NCBI GenBank assembly: GCA_949358305.1 | Contig: OX442318.1 | Location: 1,536,501 to 1,600,500, forward strand | DNA: 64,000 nucleotides | Direction: 5' to 3' | DNA from: Strigamia acuminata | Lineage: Eukaryota; Arthropoda; Chilopoda; Geophilomorpha; Linotaeniidae | Shown here: in pieces, positions 22,427 to 32,978 of the stretch | Layout: every line of letters begins with the position of its first letter | How positions within the stretch are numbered: position 1 is the first letter of the stretch | Made by a program: the position numbers and the translations under genes | Notes under the pieces: generated by a model | Databases searched by the model: none | The model's input: the letters and a program-made list of their open reading frames with translations, nothing else | Told to the model about the DNA's origin: nothing

Positions 22427-24163
22427 ATGACAACTATGGCACACGCCACTCCTTTTCCCGAGCCATTCGACTTTTCGACCGCATCCGATTGGCCGCAATG
22501 GAAAAAGAGGTTCGTACGATTTTTGAACTTCTCGGGACTCCGCGAGAAATCTGACGAAGACAAGATCGACGGATTGTTATACTGCATGGGTAGAAAAGCG
22601 GAGGACATTCTAACAAAAGCGAATTTGACTCCGAAACAATTAAAAAAGTTCGATTCCGTCATCGCCGCGTTCGATGGATTGTTTATCGCGAAGAAAAACC
22701 TTATCTTCGAAAGGGCGCGTTTTAACCAGCGGGTCCAGCAAGAAAACGAACCGGTGGACGATTTCATCACCGCGTTATACGCAATGGCCGACATTTGCGA
22801 ATTGGATAAATTGACCAGCAAAAACATCCGTGAGACACTGATCTGCGATCGTATCGTCGTTGGCATGCGGAATCGTCAATTATGCGAAAAATTACAATTG
22901 GTGGAAGATTTGACGCTGGCGAAAGCAATTAATACGGTTCGGATGAACGAACAAGTTCGACGACAACAAGGAGAACTACAACCATCGTTCGACGTCAAAT
23001 CGGAGGTCAAAACCGAAGTGGGACGCGTTCACCAACCGGAGAAAAAACACCAAGGAAAAACAGCGCAACCGACTTCGAAAACAAAAGACAACAGCGGACC
23101 GTGCGGAAACTGCGGATACGATACGCATTTTACACCCAAATGCCCTGCTATCGCGTCGAAATGTGCGAATTGTAAAAGGGTGGGACATTATTCACGTATG
23201 TGCCGATCAAACAAATCAGCGACGGTTGAGATTATACACGCGGACGACGAAACGCCTGAATATCATTTTTTGGGGCACATTTCGGCCAAAAAACCAGTAC
23301 AAAGAACAACTCGATGGAACGTTTCGGCCGAGATAAGAAACGTGCGGTTATCATTTCGGGCCGACACTGGAGCGGACGTCACGTGTATTTCACTTGAAAC
23401 TTTTAACGATTATTTTTCAGCGATCACATTACGTAAACCCGAGAGACGATTGAAAGGCGCGGATCAAAATGCTTTAGAAACGGTTGGAAGTTTCTGGGAC
23501 GACATTTTATATCGGGGAAAAACGAAATTAACGGAGATATTTGTGGTCAAAAACCTCGGCCGACCATTATTGGACGGCGACACATGTGAGGATTTAGGGA
23601 TCGTGAAACGCGTACAACACGTAAAAACGACGGAGACAAGTCACACTTCAGTACGACCGGAAATCGAATATCCTGAACTTTTCCAGGGTCTTGGACGTGT
23701 CAAAATCCCGTACAAAATTCGATTACGAGATGGAGCGATTCCGCATGCTTTGACCACACCGCGTCGTGCCCCGATTCCGAAATTGAACGAGATTAAGAAA
23801 AATTTGGATAAAATGTTACTGTTGGGCGTTATTGTACCAGTGGACGAACCAACCGATTGGTGTTCTGGCCTCGTTACAGTTCCGAAACCAGATGGGACCA
23901 TCCGCATGTGCGTCGACTACGTCCCACTCAATGTTTACATCAAACGCGAAATTTTTCCGATGCCAAACACAGAGAATTTATTCGGACGCCTGGGAAAAGC
24001 CAAATATTTTTCGAAATTAGATGCGAATCATGGATTTTGGCAATGCGAGTTGGACGAAGAATCCCAACTCCTCACCACGTTTATAACGCCATTCGGACGT
24101 TTTAAGTTTACTCGTTTACCATTCGGGATCACGGCAGCTCCAGAAGTTTTTCAAAACGGATGA
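22427..24163 (+). CDS. Gypsy-1 Gag-protease-RT (N-terminal part of the polyprotein)
   Basis: This 578-residue open frame starts with a Gag-like region, then two CCHC zinc knuckles near residues 226 and 246 (CGNC...H...C and CANC...H...C), a retropepsin site DTGA near residue 313, and the front of a reverse transcriptase (KLDANHGFWQCELD near residues 527-540). It ends early at a TGA at 24161-24163, just before the RT active site. The downstream frame continues the same polyprotein one base out of register, at a run of four A (24153-24156). That is best read as a one-base deletion, because a frameshift in the middle of the RT fold is not a usual programmed site and no canonical slippery heptamer is present. 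The host is unaffected, and autonomous RT is expected to be lost. Confidence 0.9.
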   Translation: MTTMAHATPFPEPFDFSTASDWPQWKKRFVRFLNFSGLREKSDEDKIDGLLYCMGRKAEDILTKANLTPKQLKKFDSVIAAFDGLFIAKKNLIFERARFNQRVQQENEPVDDFITALYAMADICELDKLTSKNIRETLICDRIVVGMRNRQLCEKLQLVEDLTLAKAINTVRMNEQVRRQQGELQPSFDVKSEVKTEVGRVHQPEKKHQGKTAQPTSKTKDNSGPCGNCGYDTHFTPKCPAIASKCANCKRVGHYSRMCRSNKSATVEIIHADDETPEYHFLGHISAKKPVQRTTRWNVSAEIRNVRLSFRADTGADVTCISLETFNDYFSAITLRKPERRLKGADQNALETVGSFWDDILYRGKTKLTEIFVVKNLGRPLLDGDTCEDLGIVKRVQHVKTTETSHTSVRPEIEYPELFQGLGRVKIPYKIRLRDGAIPHALTTPRRAPIPKLNEIKKNLDKMLLLGVIVPVDEPTDWCSGLVTVPKPDGTIRMCVDYVPLNVYIKREIFPMPNTENLFGRLGKAKYFSKLDANHGFWQCELDEESQLLTTFITPFGRFKFTRLPFGITAAPEVFQNG

Positions 24164-26382
24164 CAGAGATTCTTGAGGGACTGATGGGTGTCCAATGTAA
24201 CGTCGACGACATTTTAGTTTACGGAGACACGATCGAAGAACACGACGAACGATTGCGGGCTGTTTTAAAACGATTATTTGAGAAAAACGTAACGATGAAC
24301 AAAGAAAAATGCGTTTTCGGCGTAACGAGCATTAAATTTTTGGGCCATGTTATCGATTCCAATGGAGTACACATCGACGAAGATCGAATCGAGGCAATAG
24401 CAAAAATGGCCGCACCGCAGAACAAATCGGAACTTCGTAGTTTTCTTGGCACGATTAATTACTTGGGACGTTTCATCCCACATTTAGCTACGGTAGCTCA
24501 TCCGCTGAACGAATTATTACGAGAGAAAAACGAATACTTGTGGAGCCCGATACAAAACGAGGCGTTTGTGAAATTAAAACTCGCACTATCGGCTAAACCT
24601 GTCCTTGCGTGGTTCGATCCAAAGAGAGAAACCGTAATCTCTTCCGACGCATCCAGTTACGGAGTTGGAGCTGTTTTGAAACAAAAACAGGATAGCAGCG
24701 AATTTCGACCGATTGCATACGCGGCAAAAACATTTACATCAGCTCAAACGAATTGGGCACAAATTGATAAGGAGGGGTACGCGCTCACTTGGGCGTGCGA
24801 CCGCTTCCAAGATTTCATTACAGGTATTCCTATTCGATTAGAGACCGATCACAAGCCGCTCGTCCCGATCTTTATGACGAAACCACTGGACGAATTAACT
24901 CCGAAACTCCAGAGGATGCGCTTACGGTTACAGCGTCACGCTTATACGGTAGTTCATATTGCGGGAAAAGATTTAGGGCTAGCCGATACTCTCTCTCGCC
25001 GACCAATCGAAAGAACTGGAGACGATTACGATTTGGATCAAGAAATTGTCGCTTACGTACGTTTGGTGGCCGAGTCGTTTCCAACCACGGACGAACGACT
25101 GCAGCAGATTGTGAAAGCACAACGGGACGACAAAATTTGCAAACATTTGATCCAATTTTCACGACATTGTTGGCCGCCGAAAAACGAAGTTCCTCCGCTA
25201 CTTAAAGATTACTGGCAACATCGAACGGATCTGACAGTCGACGAGGGAATTTTACTCAAAGCATCTCGTATTGTAATTCCGCCAGCTCTTCAGAAGGAAA
25301 CATTGGCAAAAATTCACGGTGCCCATCTCGGAATAACCAAATGCAGAGCATTGGCAAAACAATCTGTTTGGTGGCCTGGTTTGTCAACACAACTTGAAAA
25401 ATTAGTTAAGAATTGTCCGGAATGCATCAAAGAGACGATAAATCGACACGAGCCATTAATGCCATCCGAATTCCCGAAACGGCCATGGCAAAAGATTGCG
25501 ATGGATTTGTTTAAACTCGAAAACAAATGGTACCTCCTCGTCACCGATTATTTCTCGCGATTTCCATTTATTTACCCAATGTCAAGTCTTCACGAGCGGA
25601 CAACAATAACACATTTAAAATCTTTATTCTCAGAGCAAGGATCACCGGAAATTGTTTACAGCGACAACGGGACACACTTTGGACCATTGTTAAACTCCGA
25701 ATTTAGAGAATTTGCCAAAGAATGGAAGTTCACACACGTTACGAGCAGCCCCGGATTTCCTCAAAGTAACGGATTTGTCGAAGCTGCGGTAAAAATTATA
25801 AAACGGAGTTTAAAGAAAGCAGACGATGGATATCGGGCACTGCAATTATATCGCGCGACTCCCCTCGCAAATGGATTCTCACCTGCCGAACTTCTAAATG
25901 GAAGAGCCATTCGAAATTTATCAGTCCCAGTCATCAGCTCAAAACTGATCCCAAAAACACCTGACGAATCGATATTACTTCGAAAAGAAGAAGACAGACG
26001 GAACGCGCAAAAGAAAAATTACGATAAACATCACGGAGTCCGAGAATTAATCCCACTAAAAGTCGGTGAAGATGTCTGGATCACCGATTTGCGACGAGAA
26101 GGACGGATTAAACAACTCGATTCATCACCCAGATCGTACATCATTGAAACTGATAAACGAACAATTCGACGGAACCGATTCCATTTATTACCACTTCCCA
26201 GCGTTACTCTGGAAACCGAGAATGAGGAGGCGATTCCCGAAGAAAAAGAAGAAGAACCAATTAACACAGATCACTCAGCAGCTCCTAACAAAGAAGTCAC
26301 TTGTCCTAGGGCTCCCACAGGATCTTCGTACGTTACTAGATCGGGCAGAGGAGTAAAGCAACCGAATCGTTTGAATTTATAA
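24160..26382 (+). CDS. Gypsy-1 RT-RNase H-integrase (C-terminal part)
   Basis: This 740-residue open frame resumes inside RT, with the active-site VDD about 15 residues from its first Met. RNase H follows (SSDASSYGVGAV). The integrase zinc finger (H...H then CPEC) and the DDE core come next (VTDYFSRFPF, YSDNGTHF, GFVEAA). The C-terminal 150 residues are charged and end before the purine tract. There is no env-like frame. The first Met is only where the frame happens to open and is not a natural start. It resembles invertebrate gypsy polyproteins of the K02A2.6-like kind; the lineage call is tentative. Confidence 0.9.
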   Translation: MTEILEGLMGVQCNVDDILVYGDTIEEHDERLRAVLKRLFEKNVTMNKEKCVFGVTSIKFLGHVIDSNGVHIDEDRIEAIAKMAAPQNKSELRSFLGTINYLGRFIPHLATVAHPLNELLREKNEYLWSPIQNEAFVKLKLALSAKPVLAWFDPKRETVISSDASSYGVGAVLKQKQDSSEFRPIAYAAKTFTSAQTNWAQIDKEGYALTWACDRFQDFITGIPIRLETDHKPLVPIFMTKPLDELTPKLQRMRLRLQRHAYTVVHIAGKDLGLADTLSRRPIERTGDDYDLDQEIVAYVRLVAESFPTTDERLQQIVKAQRDDKICKHLIQFSRHCWPPKNEVPPLLKDYWQHRTDLTVDEGILLKASRIVIPPALQKETLAKIHGAHLGITKCRALAKQSVWWPGLSTQLEKLVKNCPECIKETINRHEPLMPSEFPKRPWQKIAMDLFKLENKWYLLVTDYFSRFPFIYPMSSLHERTTITHLKSLFSEQGSPEIVYSDNGTHFGPLLNSEFREFAKEWKFTHVTSSPGFPQSNGFVEAAVKIIKRSLKKADDGYRALQLYRATPLANGFSPAELLNGRAIRNLSVPVISSKLIPKTPDESILLRKEEDRRNAQKKNYDKHHGVRELIPLKVGEDVWITDLRREGRIKQLDSSPRSYIIETDKRTIRRNRFHLLPLPSVTLETENEEAIPEEKEEEPINTDHSAAPNKEVTCPRAPTGSSYVTRSGRGVKQPNRLNL

Positions 26383-26410
26383 GAAAAAAAAAAGAGCTTA
26401 AAAGGGGAGA

Positions 26411-26576
26411 TGTGTAATTGGCTAGTGTTACGTACGTCGTACATACGTACGACGTGTCCTGATTGGTCAGCTGTTACTGACCAGTCGTATATATGTTACC
26501 TGTTTTCATTTGAATAAACACTTGTTAGTTAACCATTGAACTGATCAGTCATTCATTCGTCATTCCTGATAACACA
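26411..26576 (+). repeat. Gypsy-1 3' LTR
   Basis: 166 bp, reads identical to the 5' LTR, preceded by a purine tract and followed by the TAAAG target duplication. Confidence 0.92.
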
Positions 26577-26848
26577 TAAAGTTACTTTGTTAATGTGCAG
26601 ATTCTATTCTCATTGGCTAGGAGAATTTGTATTTTTTTTATTTAGCACAAATGCTCCTTGTATCTGCACTCAACTTTCCCTATACTTCAGACACAGTAAG
26701 CTTAGCTGCATTCAAAAATGAATATACAATTTTAGTTTAAGTGTACTCTACAACTTCTGCAATGTAATGGTTTTGTGTGATGAAAATATTAAATTAATAA
26801 CAAACAGTTTTGTTGAAGTAGTCTTTATAAAACAGCAACACTCATAAC

Positions 26849-27019
26849 TGTGGTGTAGTGTTTACCTGTTTGATGTCAAAGACCGCCACGAGAGGGCGGC
26901 ATTGTATGACGAGATTATAAAGGTGTGAGAGAGGCAATAAACATCCAGTTTGGAATCAGCTAATGAATGGAAGTGTATGTGTGCGTTATTGACATCGGGA
27001 CATTTAGATGGACATTACA
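26849..27019 (+). repeat. Gypsy-2 5' LTR
   Basis: 171 bp, TG...CA ends, containing a GC-rich short hairpin (CCGCC...GGGCGG) and a CAATAAA near its middle. It reads identical to the 3' LTR. Confidence 0.93.
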
Positions 27020-27122
27020 TTGGCGACGAGCGGGATAATTTTGTATCGGGAACGTTTGGCGGACGATTGAACGTGTGAGTTACGATTTTGTGCGGACGTC
27101 GGCGTGTTTGAACTTTTCCAAG

Positions 27123-30100
27123 ATGGCGGAGACGAAGCCGGTGGTGGGCGTGGCGCCGGGACCAGCTAGTTTCGTGCAAGCGCTTGGCCTACCTGTTTTT
27201 GACGTTCACGGGGAAGTGACAACGCAGAACCAACGTTGGACCAGATGGGTGAAACGTCTGGAGACGTATATGGTCGCCGCGGGAATAACTGATGATGCGA
27301 GGAAGGCGGCGATGTTACTTCATCATGCAGGCGAGGAGGTGTTCGTGATATACGAAACGCTTACGTTGGCGGACGGTAAATATGAGACTATTAAAACTGG
27401 GCTAGCAGCATATTTCGCACCGAGAAAAAACGTGGAATTTTGCAAATATAATTTTCGGATGAGTCGCCAGAGGGCGGGCGAGACGCTGGACGAATTCCGC
27501 ACGCGTTTGAAGCAGTTGTCGGTCGGATGCGATTTCGCGGACGATAATATGGAAATTAAATCGCAGATCATCATGGGAACGTCGATGGGTCATTTGCGTC
27601 GGCGAGGTCTTCGAGAGGCGTCGTGGGTTCTGAAGGATTTGTTGGATGCGGGACGTGGATATGAAGTTTCTGAGTGGCAGGCCAAACAAATGGAGGCCGT
27701 GAGTAATTCGGATGAATTAGACATTAATTTGGTTCGTTTTGGCAATTCCAGACGTGGTACGGACAGGGGAAGTTTCTCGAAAGGAGGCGGACAAGTTAGG
27801 AGATGTTTTAACTGTGGGAGGAATTGGCCGCATGCGGACGGACAGGCGTGCCCCGCGAAGAGTGTTAAATGTCATGGATGCGGCAGAGTTGGACATTTCA
27901 TCAGATTTTGTAAAAATAAGCAAGATGGTAAGGAGGATGCGAAGCAGAAGGTTAACGTCGTGGATAAAGCAGCGTCGGGCCGAGACGATAGTTTTGAGGA
28001 TGAGATGCCGATTTGGAATATTGGCCGAGTTGGTTCACAGGAAGGAATGCCAAAGGTGGAGTTGCTGATGGGAAAACAAAAGGTGAAAATCTTGTTTGTG
28101 GTGGACTCGGGTACGTCGGTGAATATTTTAAGTAGAGAGGTTTTTAGACAATTGAGACCGGTGCCGGAGTTAAGGAGGAGTGATGTCCGATTGTTACCAT
28201 ATGGGGCGACGGAGCCGTTGCCTTTGTTGGGGCGTATGAAGACGAAGTTGGAAGTTGGAGACGGAGAAGAGATTGTGGTGGATTTGTTTGTGGTCGACCG
28301 TCCAGGGGAATCGTTGTTAACTTACGAGACGGCGCGTCGTTTGGAAGTTATTGGACCTGTTAACAGCGTGGTACAAAGGGATTTAGCGGCGCAGATAGAG
28401 GGTCAATATCCGGAACTTTTTTGTGGGATAGGAAAGTTGGTTGGACGGCAAGTTCACTTGCACGTGGATGAGTCGGTCCCGCCGGTGGCTCAGAGATATA
28501 GGCCATTGCCATTCAATTTACGAAGGAAGGTAGAAAAGGAGCTGAAGCGGTTGGTGGATATGGATATCATTGAGCGAGTGGATGAGTCGATGGGGCCCAC
28601 ATCATGGATTTCACCGATACACGTGGTCGACAAACCGAAGGATCCAAATCCGGATGCGATTCGCATCTGCATGGACGCTAGGGAGGTGAATCGGGCAATT
28701 AAGCGGGTGAGGCACACGTCCCCACGTCTGGAGGATCTTATTGCGATGGCCGAGGGAGCGACTGTGTTTTCAAAGCTAGATTTAAACCATGGATTTCACC
28801 AGTTGGAACTAGACGAAGTGTCGCGCCAATACATGGTTTTCGCGACGCATGTAGGTTTATTTCGTTTCAAGCGCTTGGGTTTCGGAGTAAATTCAGCGCC
28901 AGAAATCTTTCAGGATTCTGTTGAAAAGGTGATTGAGGAGGTGGATAACACCATAAACATTATGGATGACATCTTTGTGGTCGGTAAAAAGGATAGTGAT
29001 CATGGAGTGGCGCTACACGGAGTTTTACGGAAACTTAAGGAAAAAAAGCTCACGTTGAATAAGCAGAAGTGCGAGTTCGGAAAGAAGGAGTTGGTGTTCT
29101 TTGGACATGTATTTTCGGAGCAGGGGATCGCTGTCGACCCAAAGAAAGTTGAAGCAGTGCTCAAAATGGAAACACCAACGAATGCGGGGGAAGTTAAAAG
29201 TCTGCTTGGGATGATTGTTTATTGCGCGCGATTTGTGCGCAACATGGCCGATAAAACGAAGGCTCTGAGAGATTTGACAAAGAAGAGCGTGGTATTTGCG
29301 TGGAAACCGGAACATCAAAGTGCGTGGGAATATGTAAAGCGAGAGCTGAGTAATAATGAGATTTTGGCCTATTATGATTCGACGGCGAAAATCCATTTGA
29401 CAGTCGACGCGGGTCCGCACGGATTGGGGGCGATTTTGGCTCAGCTGCGAGAGGGGGAAGTTGAACCACGGGTCGTTGCGTATGCTAGTAGAGCATTGTC
29501 CGAGGTGGAATCACGGTATTCGCAGATAGAAAGAGAGACATTGGCGGTTGTTTGGTCGGTGGAACATTTCTACTTATATTTGTACGGGACGACGTTTGTG
29601 ATTTTTACAGATCATAAACCGTTGGTGAGCATCTTTAATAACCGTAGAGCAAGACCATCGGCGAGGATTGAACGCTTGTGTCTCCGGATACAACAATACG
29701 AGTTCGAGGTTCGACATACATCAGGAGCCACGAATCCGAGTGATTATTTATCACGACATCCGGGGACACGGTTGGGATTGACAGAGAAGGTGGTCGAGCG
29801 ATATGTGAATTTTGTGGTGGAGTCGCGGTTGCCGACAACAATAACGAGAGATGAGGTGGTTCGGGAGACTGGAGGGGATGAGGTTTTGCAATTGTTGAGG
29901 AAAGCTTTACACGGATTGGGAGGTGAAGGGGAGAAGCTGTGGCGAGATGAGCGGCTGAAACCATTCACGATGATGAGGGATGAGTTTACGAGTACGGAGG
30001 ATGGTATTCTATTGCGAGGGGATCGAATTTTAATCCCGGAATCATTGAGATCGAGAGTGGTAGAGATAGCGCATAGAGGACATCAAGGAATAGTGAAAAC

Positions 30101-31229
30101 GAAGAGTTTATTGAGGGAGAAGGTATGGTTTCCGGGCCTAGATAGGCGAGTCGAGCGGAGGATCGCACAATGTGTGCCGTGTCAAGCTAGTTTGGTGGTT
30201 TCGCGGAGAGAACCTTTGCAAATGACTGTACTGCCAGAAAGACCATGGCAGAGGTTGGCGATGGATTTCCTCGGGCCATTTCCAGATGGGAGAATGTTGT
30301 TGGTGATCGTTGACGAATATTCGCGTTTCCCATTCGTTGATGAGGTGAATTCTACGGCGGCAAGGACTGTAATTCCTGTTCTTGAGAAGAGATTTGCAGA
30401 ATTGGGCATTCCGGAGTCGATCAAATCGGATAACGGTCCTCCATTCGCTTCAGAGGAGATGCGAGTTTTTATGGACAGTTCGGGAATACGACACAGAAGG
30501 GTGACCCCATTATGGCCGGAAGCGAATGGAGAAGTTGAAAGAATGATGCGGACTTTGAACAAAGCAATACTTACAGCGGTAACAGAGGGGAGAGTGTGGA
30601 GTAAGGAGATTCACGAATTTCTTTTAAATTATCGTGCGACTCCACATTCAACAACGGGTGTGGCACCGGCGAAATTGCTATATCAGCGAGCATTACAGAC
30701 GAGACTGCCACAGAATTTTGAGAAAGTAAATGATGAGACAGTGCGACAACGAGATGAGGAAGGAAAGGAGAAGATGAAGTTGGAGGCAGATGATCGAAGG
30801 AGAGTATGCCCGCATGGTTTGACGGTCGGTGATCAGGTTTTGGTAAGAAGACGGAAAACAAATAAGTTAATGACCCCATATGACCCTGAGTTGATGACGG
30901 TGGTGAAGGTTGAGGGCTCGCGGATTACAGCCAAGCGAGGACAATATCAGGTAGTAAGGAATTCCTCGTTCTTCAAAAAGATAGAGCGAGAGGTGGATGA
31001 TGGAGAGGAAACAGAAAATGGTGAGATGGAGCAGTCGGTGTTGGAGGAGGAGGAGGGGATGGTTGAGAGAGAAGAATCCCAACAACCTGGTGAAGTTCAA
31101 CAACCGATTGTCCAGCAGGCCATTGAACAGCAGCAACAGATAGTGAGCCCGGAACGAACGAGACCAGTGCGTGAGCGACGGGAACCGGACCGATACACGA
31201 ATGCGAAGGCGTCAGTGAAACGAAAATGA
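27123..31229 (+). CDS. Gypsy-2 Gag-Pol polyprotein, complete
   Basis: The frame gives 1368 residues from the first in-frame ATG; the open frame extends upstream but without an ATG. In order: a Gag-like region; a cysteine-histidine pair of knuckles near residue 228 onward, the second a standard CCHC (CHGCGRVGHFIRFC); protease DSGT near 328; RT with KLDLNHGFHQLELD and an IMDD active site near residue 615; RNase H with TVDAGPHGLG and IERETLAVVW; integrase with H-H-C-C finger (HRGHQG to CVPC) and DDE residues in VDEYSRFPF, SDNGPPF and NGEVER. The C-terminus is glutamate- and glutamine-rich. No stop or frameshift is seen, and with identical LTRs it may be currently mobile. Its codons are richer in G+C than the flanks. 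Confidence 0.95.
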   Translation: MAETKPVVGVAPGPASFVQALGLPVFDVHGEVTTQNQRWTRWVKRLETYMVAAGITDDARKAAMLLHHAGEEVFVIYETLTLADGKYETIKTGLAAYFAPRKNVEFCKYNFRMSRQRAGETLDEFRTRLKQLSVGCDFADDNMEIKSQIIMGTSMGHLRRRGLREASWVLKDLLDAGRGYEVSEWQAKQMEAVSNSDELDINLVRFGNSRRGTDRGSFSKGGGQVRRCFNCGRNWPHADGQACPAKSVKCHGCGRVGHFIRFCKNKQDGKEDAKQKVNVVDKAASGRDDSFEDEMPIWNIGRVGSQEGMPKVELLMGKQKVKILFVVDSGTSVNILSREVFRQLRPVPELRRSDVRLLPYGATEPLPLLGRMKTKLEVGDGEEIVVDLFVVDRPGESLLTYETARRLEVIGPVNSVVQRDLAAQIEGQYPELFCGIGKLVGRQVHLHVDESVPPVAQRYRPLPFNLRRKVEKELKRLVDMDIIERVDESMGPTSWISPIHVVDKPKDPNPDAIRICMDAREVNRAIKRVRHTSPRLEDLIAMAEGATVFSKLDLNHGFHQLELDEVSRQYMVFATHVGLFRFKRLGFGVNSAPEIFQDSVEKVIEEVDNTINIMDDIFVVGKKDSDHGVALHGVLRKLKEKKLTLNKQKCEFGKKELVFFGHVFSEQGIAVDPKKVEAVLKMETPTNAGEVKSLLGMIVYCARFVRNMADKTKALRDLTKKSVVFAWKPEHQSAWEYVKRELSNNEILAYYDSTAKIHLTVDAGPHGLGAILAQLREGEVEPRVVAYASRALSEVESRYSQIERETLAVVWSVEHFYLYLYGTTFVIFTDHKPLVSIFNNRRARPSARIERLCLRIQQYEFEVRHTSGATNPSDYLSRHPGTRLGLTEKVVERYVNFVVESRLPTTITRDEVVRETGGDEVLQLLRKALHGLGGEGEKLWRDERLKPFTMMRDEFTSTEDGILLRGDRILIPESLRSRVVEIAHRGHQGIVKTKSLLREKVWFPGLDRRVERRIAQCVPCQASLVVSRREPLQMTVLPERPWQRLAMDFLGPFPDGRMLLVIVDEYSRFPFVDEVNSTAARTVIPVLEKRFAELGIPESIKSDNGPPFASEEMRVFMDSSGIRHRRVTPLWPEANGEVERMMRTLNKAILTAVTEGRVWSKEIHEFLLNYRATPHSTTGVAPAKLLYQRALQTRLPQNFEKVNDETVRQRDEEGKEKMKLEADDRRRVCPHGLTVGDQVLVRRRKTNKLMTPYDPELMTVVKVEGSRITAKRGQYQVVRNSSFFKKIEREVDDGEETENGEMEQSVLEEEEGMVEREESQQPGEVQQPIVQQAIEQQQQIVSPERTRPVRERREPDRYTNAKASVKRK

Positions 31230-31356
31230 ATTTGAACATTGTATTTTATTGTTTATATTGTGATACTGATTCTGAGTTTATTTGATTTCAATTTTGTTTA
31301 AGTATGATTCCGAATTTTGATGTGAACAGATTTATGTTATTGTAAGGGGGAAGGGA

Positions 31357-31527
31357 TGTGGTGTAGTGTTTACCTGTTTGATGTCAAAGACCGCCACGAG
31401 AGGGCGGCATTGTATGACGAGATTATAAAGGTGTGAGAGAGGCAATAAACATCCAGTTTGGAATCAGCTAATGAATGGAAGTGTATGTGTGCGTTATTGA
31501 CATCGGGACATTTAGATGGACATTACA
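31357..31527 (+). repeat. Gypsy-2 3' LTR
   Basis: 171 bp, reads identical to the 5' LTR. It is followed by the ATAAC target duplication and then by sequence that continues the ELO-6 downstream flank. Confidence 0.93.
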
Positions 31528-32309
31528 ATAACCAAAACCAAAACTGTTAAATCAAGCCAATACTTCTCTAATATAATGACTATCACGACAATTCACAAGT
31601 TCTGAAGTGCTAAAAGAATCGTCAAACAGAAGGAATTTACAAATTTTATTGATTTGTTCTCCACATTCTAAATAATGAAGTATTTTTCCTTAAAAATACT
31701 TGCATAATATATATATTTTTTTATTTAACTCAGGCACCCACAATCTTGCAGCACCTGTGTATCAAGTAAATTAATTGATTATTTAATAATTTTGTTTAAT
31801 TACAAAACCAAACTAAACAATAAAAATACAATAGGTGCATTCAATTTCAAGAACCCATAAGAAAATCTAGTTTTGGTTTGTTTGTGCAAGCACTAATCCG
31901 GGTTTTAGTAAATAAATGGTAATATTATTTGAATATAAAAATATAAATATTTTTTTTGGCTTCTACGAGTTGCATAAATCTTAATTTTATGTCATATCTG
32001 CATAATAAAAAAAAGAAAACGAATGCACCAATTATAAAATCCACATAAATGACGTTCCCCAAGCTGGCACTAACAATTTCCATTCAAAGTTAACAGAATT
32101 TGCAATTTCAGTCATCAATCTTAAACCAGTGACGAAGGATAACTCCAAATTAGAATAAGAATTCCATCAGAAGGAAATACTGGTAAAAATTTTATCTTGT
32201 CAAGATGGCTTCTTAATTTAATATTTCTGATAAAATTAACCAGTTAAAAAGAAGCAAAATCAATTTACTTTCTTCTTCTTACAGCATTAACTCCAAAAAT
32301 ACAGCAAAT
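31528..32309 (+). promoter_or_regulatory. ELO-7 promoter and non-coding first exon
   Basis: TATAAAA at 32033-32039 predicts a start of transcription near 32065, in the stretch CACTAACAATTTCC that is conserved upstream of ELO-8. A non-coding exon would end at 32182 (ATACTG|GTAAAA), and a 5' UTR intron would run to the TTCTTCTTACAG acceptor at 32284, 25 nt before the ATG. The same donor and acceptor positions are conserved at ELO-8. Bases 31533-31790 are the continued ELO-6 3' flank. Confidence 0.6.
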
Positions 32310-32869
32310 ATGGAAACAATTCTGGGAAATATTTTTTTTTCTGATCTGTTTGATAACATTTGGCAACAAAGAGGTAAGAAAAAAACATTTTGAAAACACT
32401 ATTTTCTTAATTTACTAATATATTTGTTTGTATATAGACATAAGACTGGATGAATATTACACAATGAACAATCCTCTTCTTGTCTTAATGTTGTGTTGTT
32501 TCTATGTCTTGTTTTCCCTCTACATCGGTCCATGGATGATGAAAAACAGAAAACCATACAACTTGAAGCCATTTCTCATAACATTTAATATCTTGATGGT
32601 TGCAGCCAATGCTTATCTTTTCATACAAGTATATGGGACTAAAAATTGCATGTTAAGTTACTCAATGTTTATTTCACAGGGTTGGAGGCATGGTTGGTCA
32701 AAATACAGGTGGATGTGTGAACCCGTTGACACTTCCAACAGCCTTGATGCTTTGCTGGTAAGCTTTAACATTTGTATGAGAGACACCTTTGTGCAGGGTA
32801 GTATTTCCCATGGAAAGCATCTTTGTTCGGGTTGTATTTTGGCGTCCCATTGTAAACACACGGGATTGC

Positions 32870-32978
32870 GTTCGGGTACGGGTACGTGTACGGGTAGGGT
32901 GTGGGGATACCCGGGTATGGGCGGATACGAGTAGAGAATTTTAATTAGAGACGGGTAACGGGCGGGTAACGGGTACAG
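32870..32978. repeat. CGGGTA-rich minisatellite in ELO-7 intron 3
   Basis: Short G-rich units (GGGTACGGGTAC, GGGTAACGGGCGGGTAACGG) lie in intron 3 and are shared with ELO-9 (45244-45400), where the array is longer. The G-run content could favour quadruplexes. Confidence 0.7.

Larger units (their letters stand above)
22202..26576 (+). mobile_element. Gypsy-1: Ty3/gypsy LTR retrotransposon, frameshifted
   Basis: The element is 4375 bp with two 166-bp LTRs that read identical (TGTGTAATTGG to GATAACACA). The target duplication TAAAG lies at 22197-22201 and 26577-26581. A primer-binding-like TGGTGGCAGCGG follows the left LTR, and a purine run (AAAAGGGGAGA) precedes the right LTR. Domain order is gag, protease, RT, RNase H, integrase, which places it in Ty3/gypsy. 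The frame breaks once inside RT. The ELO-5 block keeps the unoccupied site at 17266-17270. Confidence 0.93.
26849..31527 (+). mobile_element. Gypsy-2: intact Ty3/gypsy LTR retrotransposon
   Basis: The element is 4679 bp with two 171-bp LTRs that read identical (TGTGGTGTAG to GGACATTACA). The target duplication ATAAC lies at 26844-26848 and 31528-31532. A primer-binding site TGGCGACGAGCGGGA follows the left LTR at 27021, and the purine tract AAGGGGGAAGGGA precedes the right LTR. One uninterrupted Gag-Pol frame fills the inside. The empty site is preserved at 18624-18628 in the ELO-5 block. It inserted 267 bp from Gypsy-1. Confidence 0.95.

Noticed and set aside
24149-24166. Programmed -1 frameshift in Gypsy-1
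   Set aside because: The site lies inside the RT fold and has no canonical slippery heptamer; a one-base deletion is simpler.
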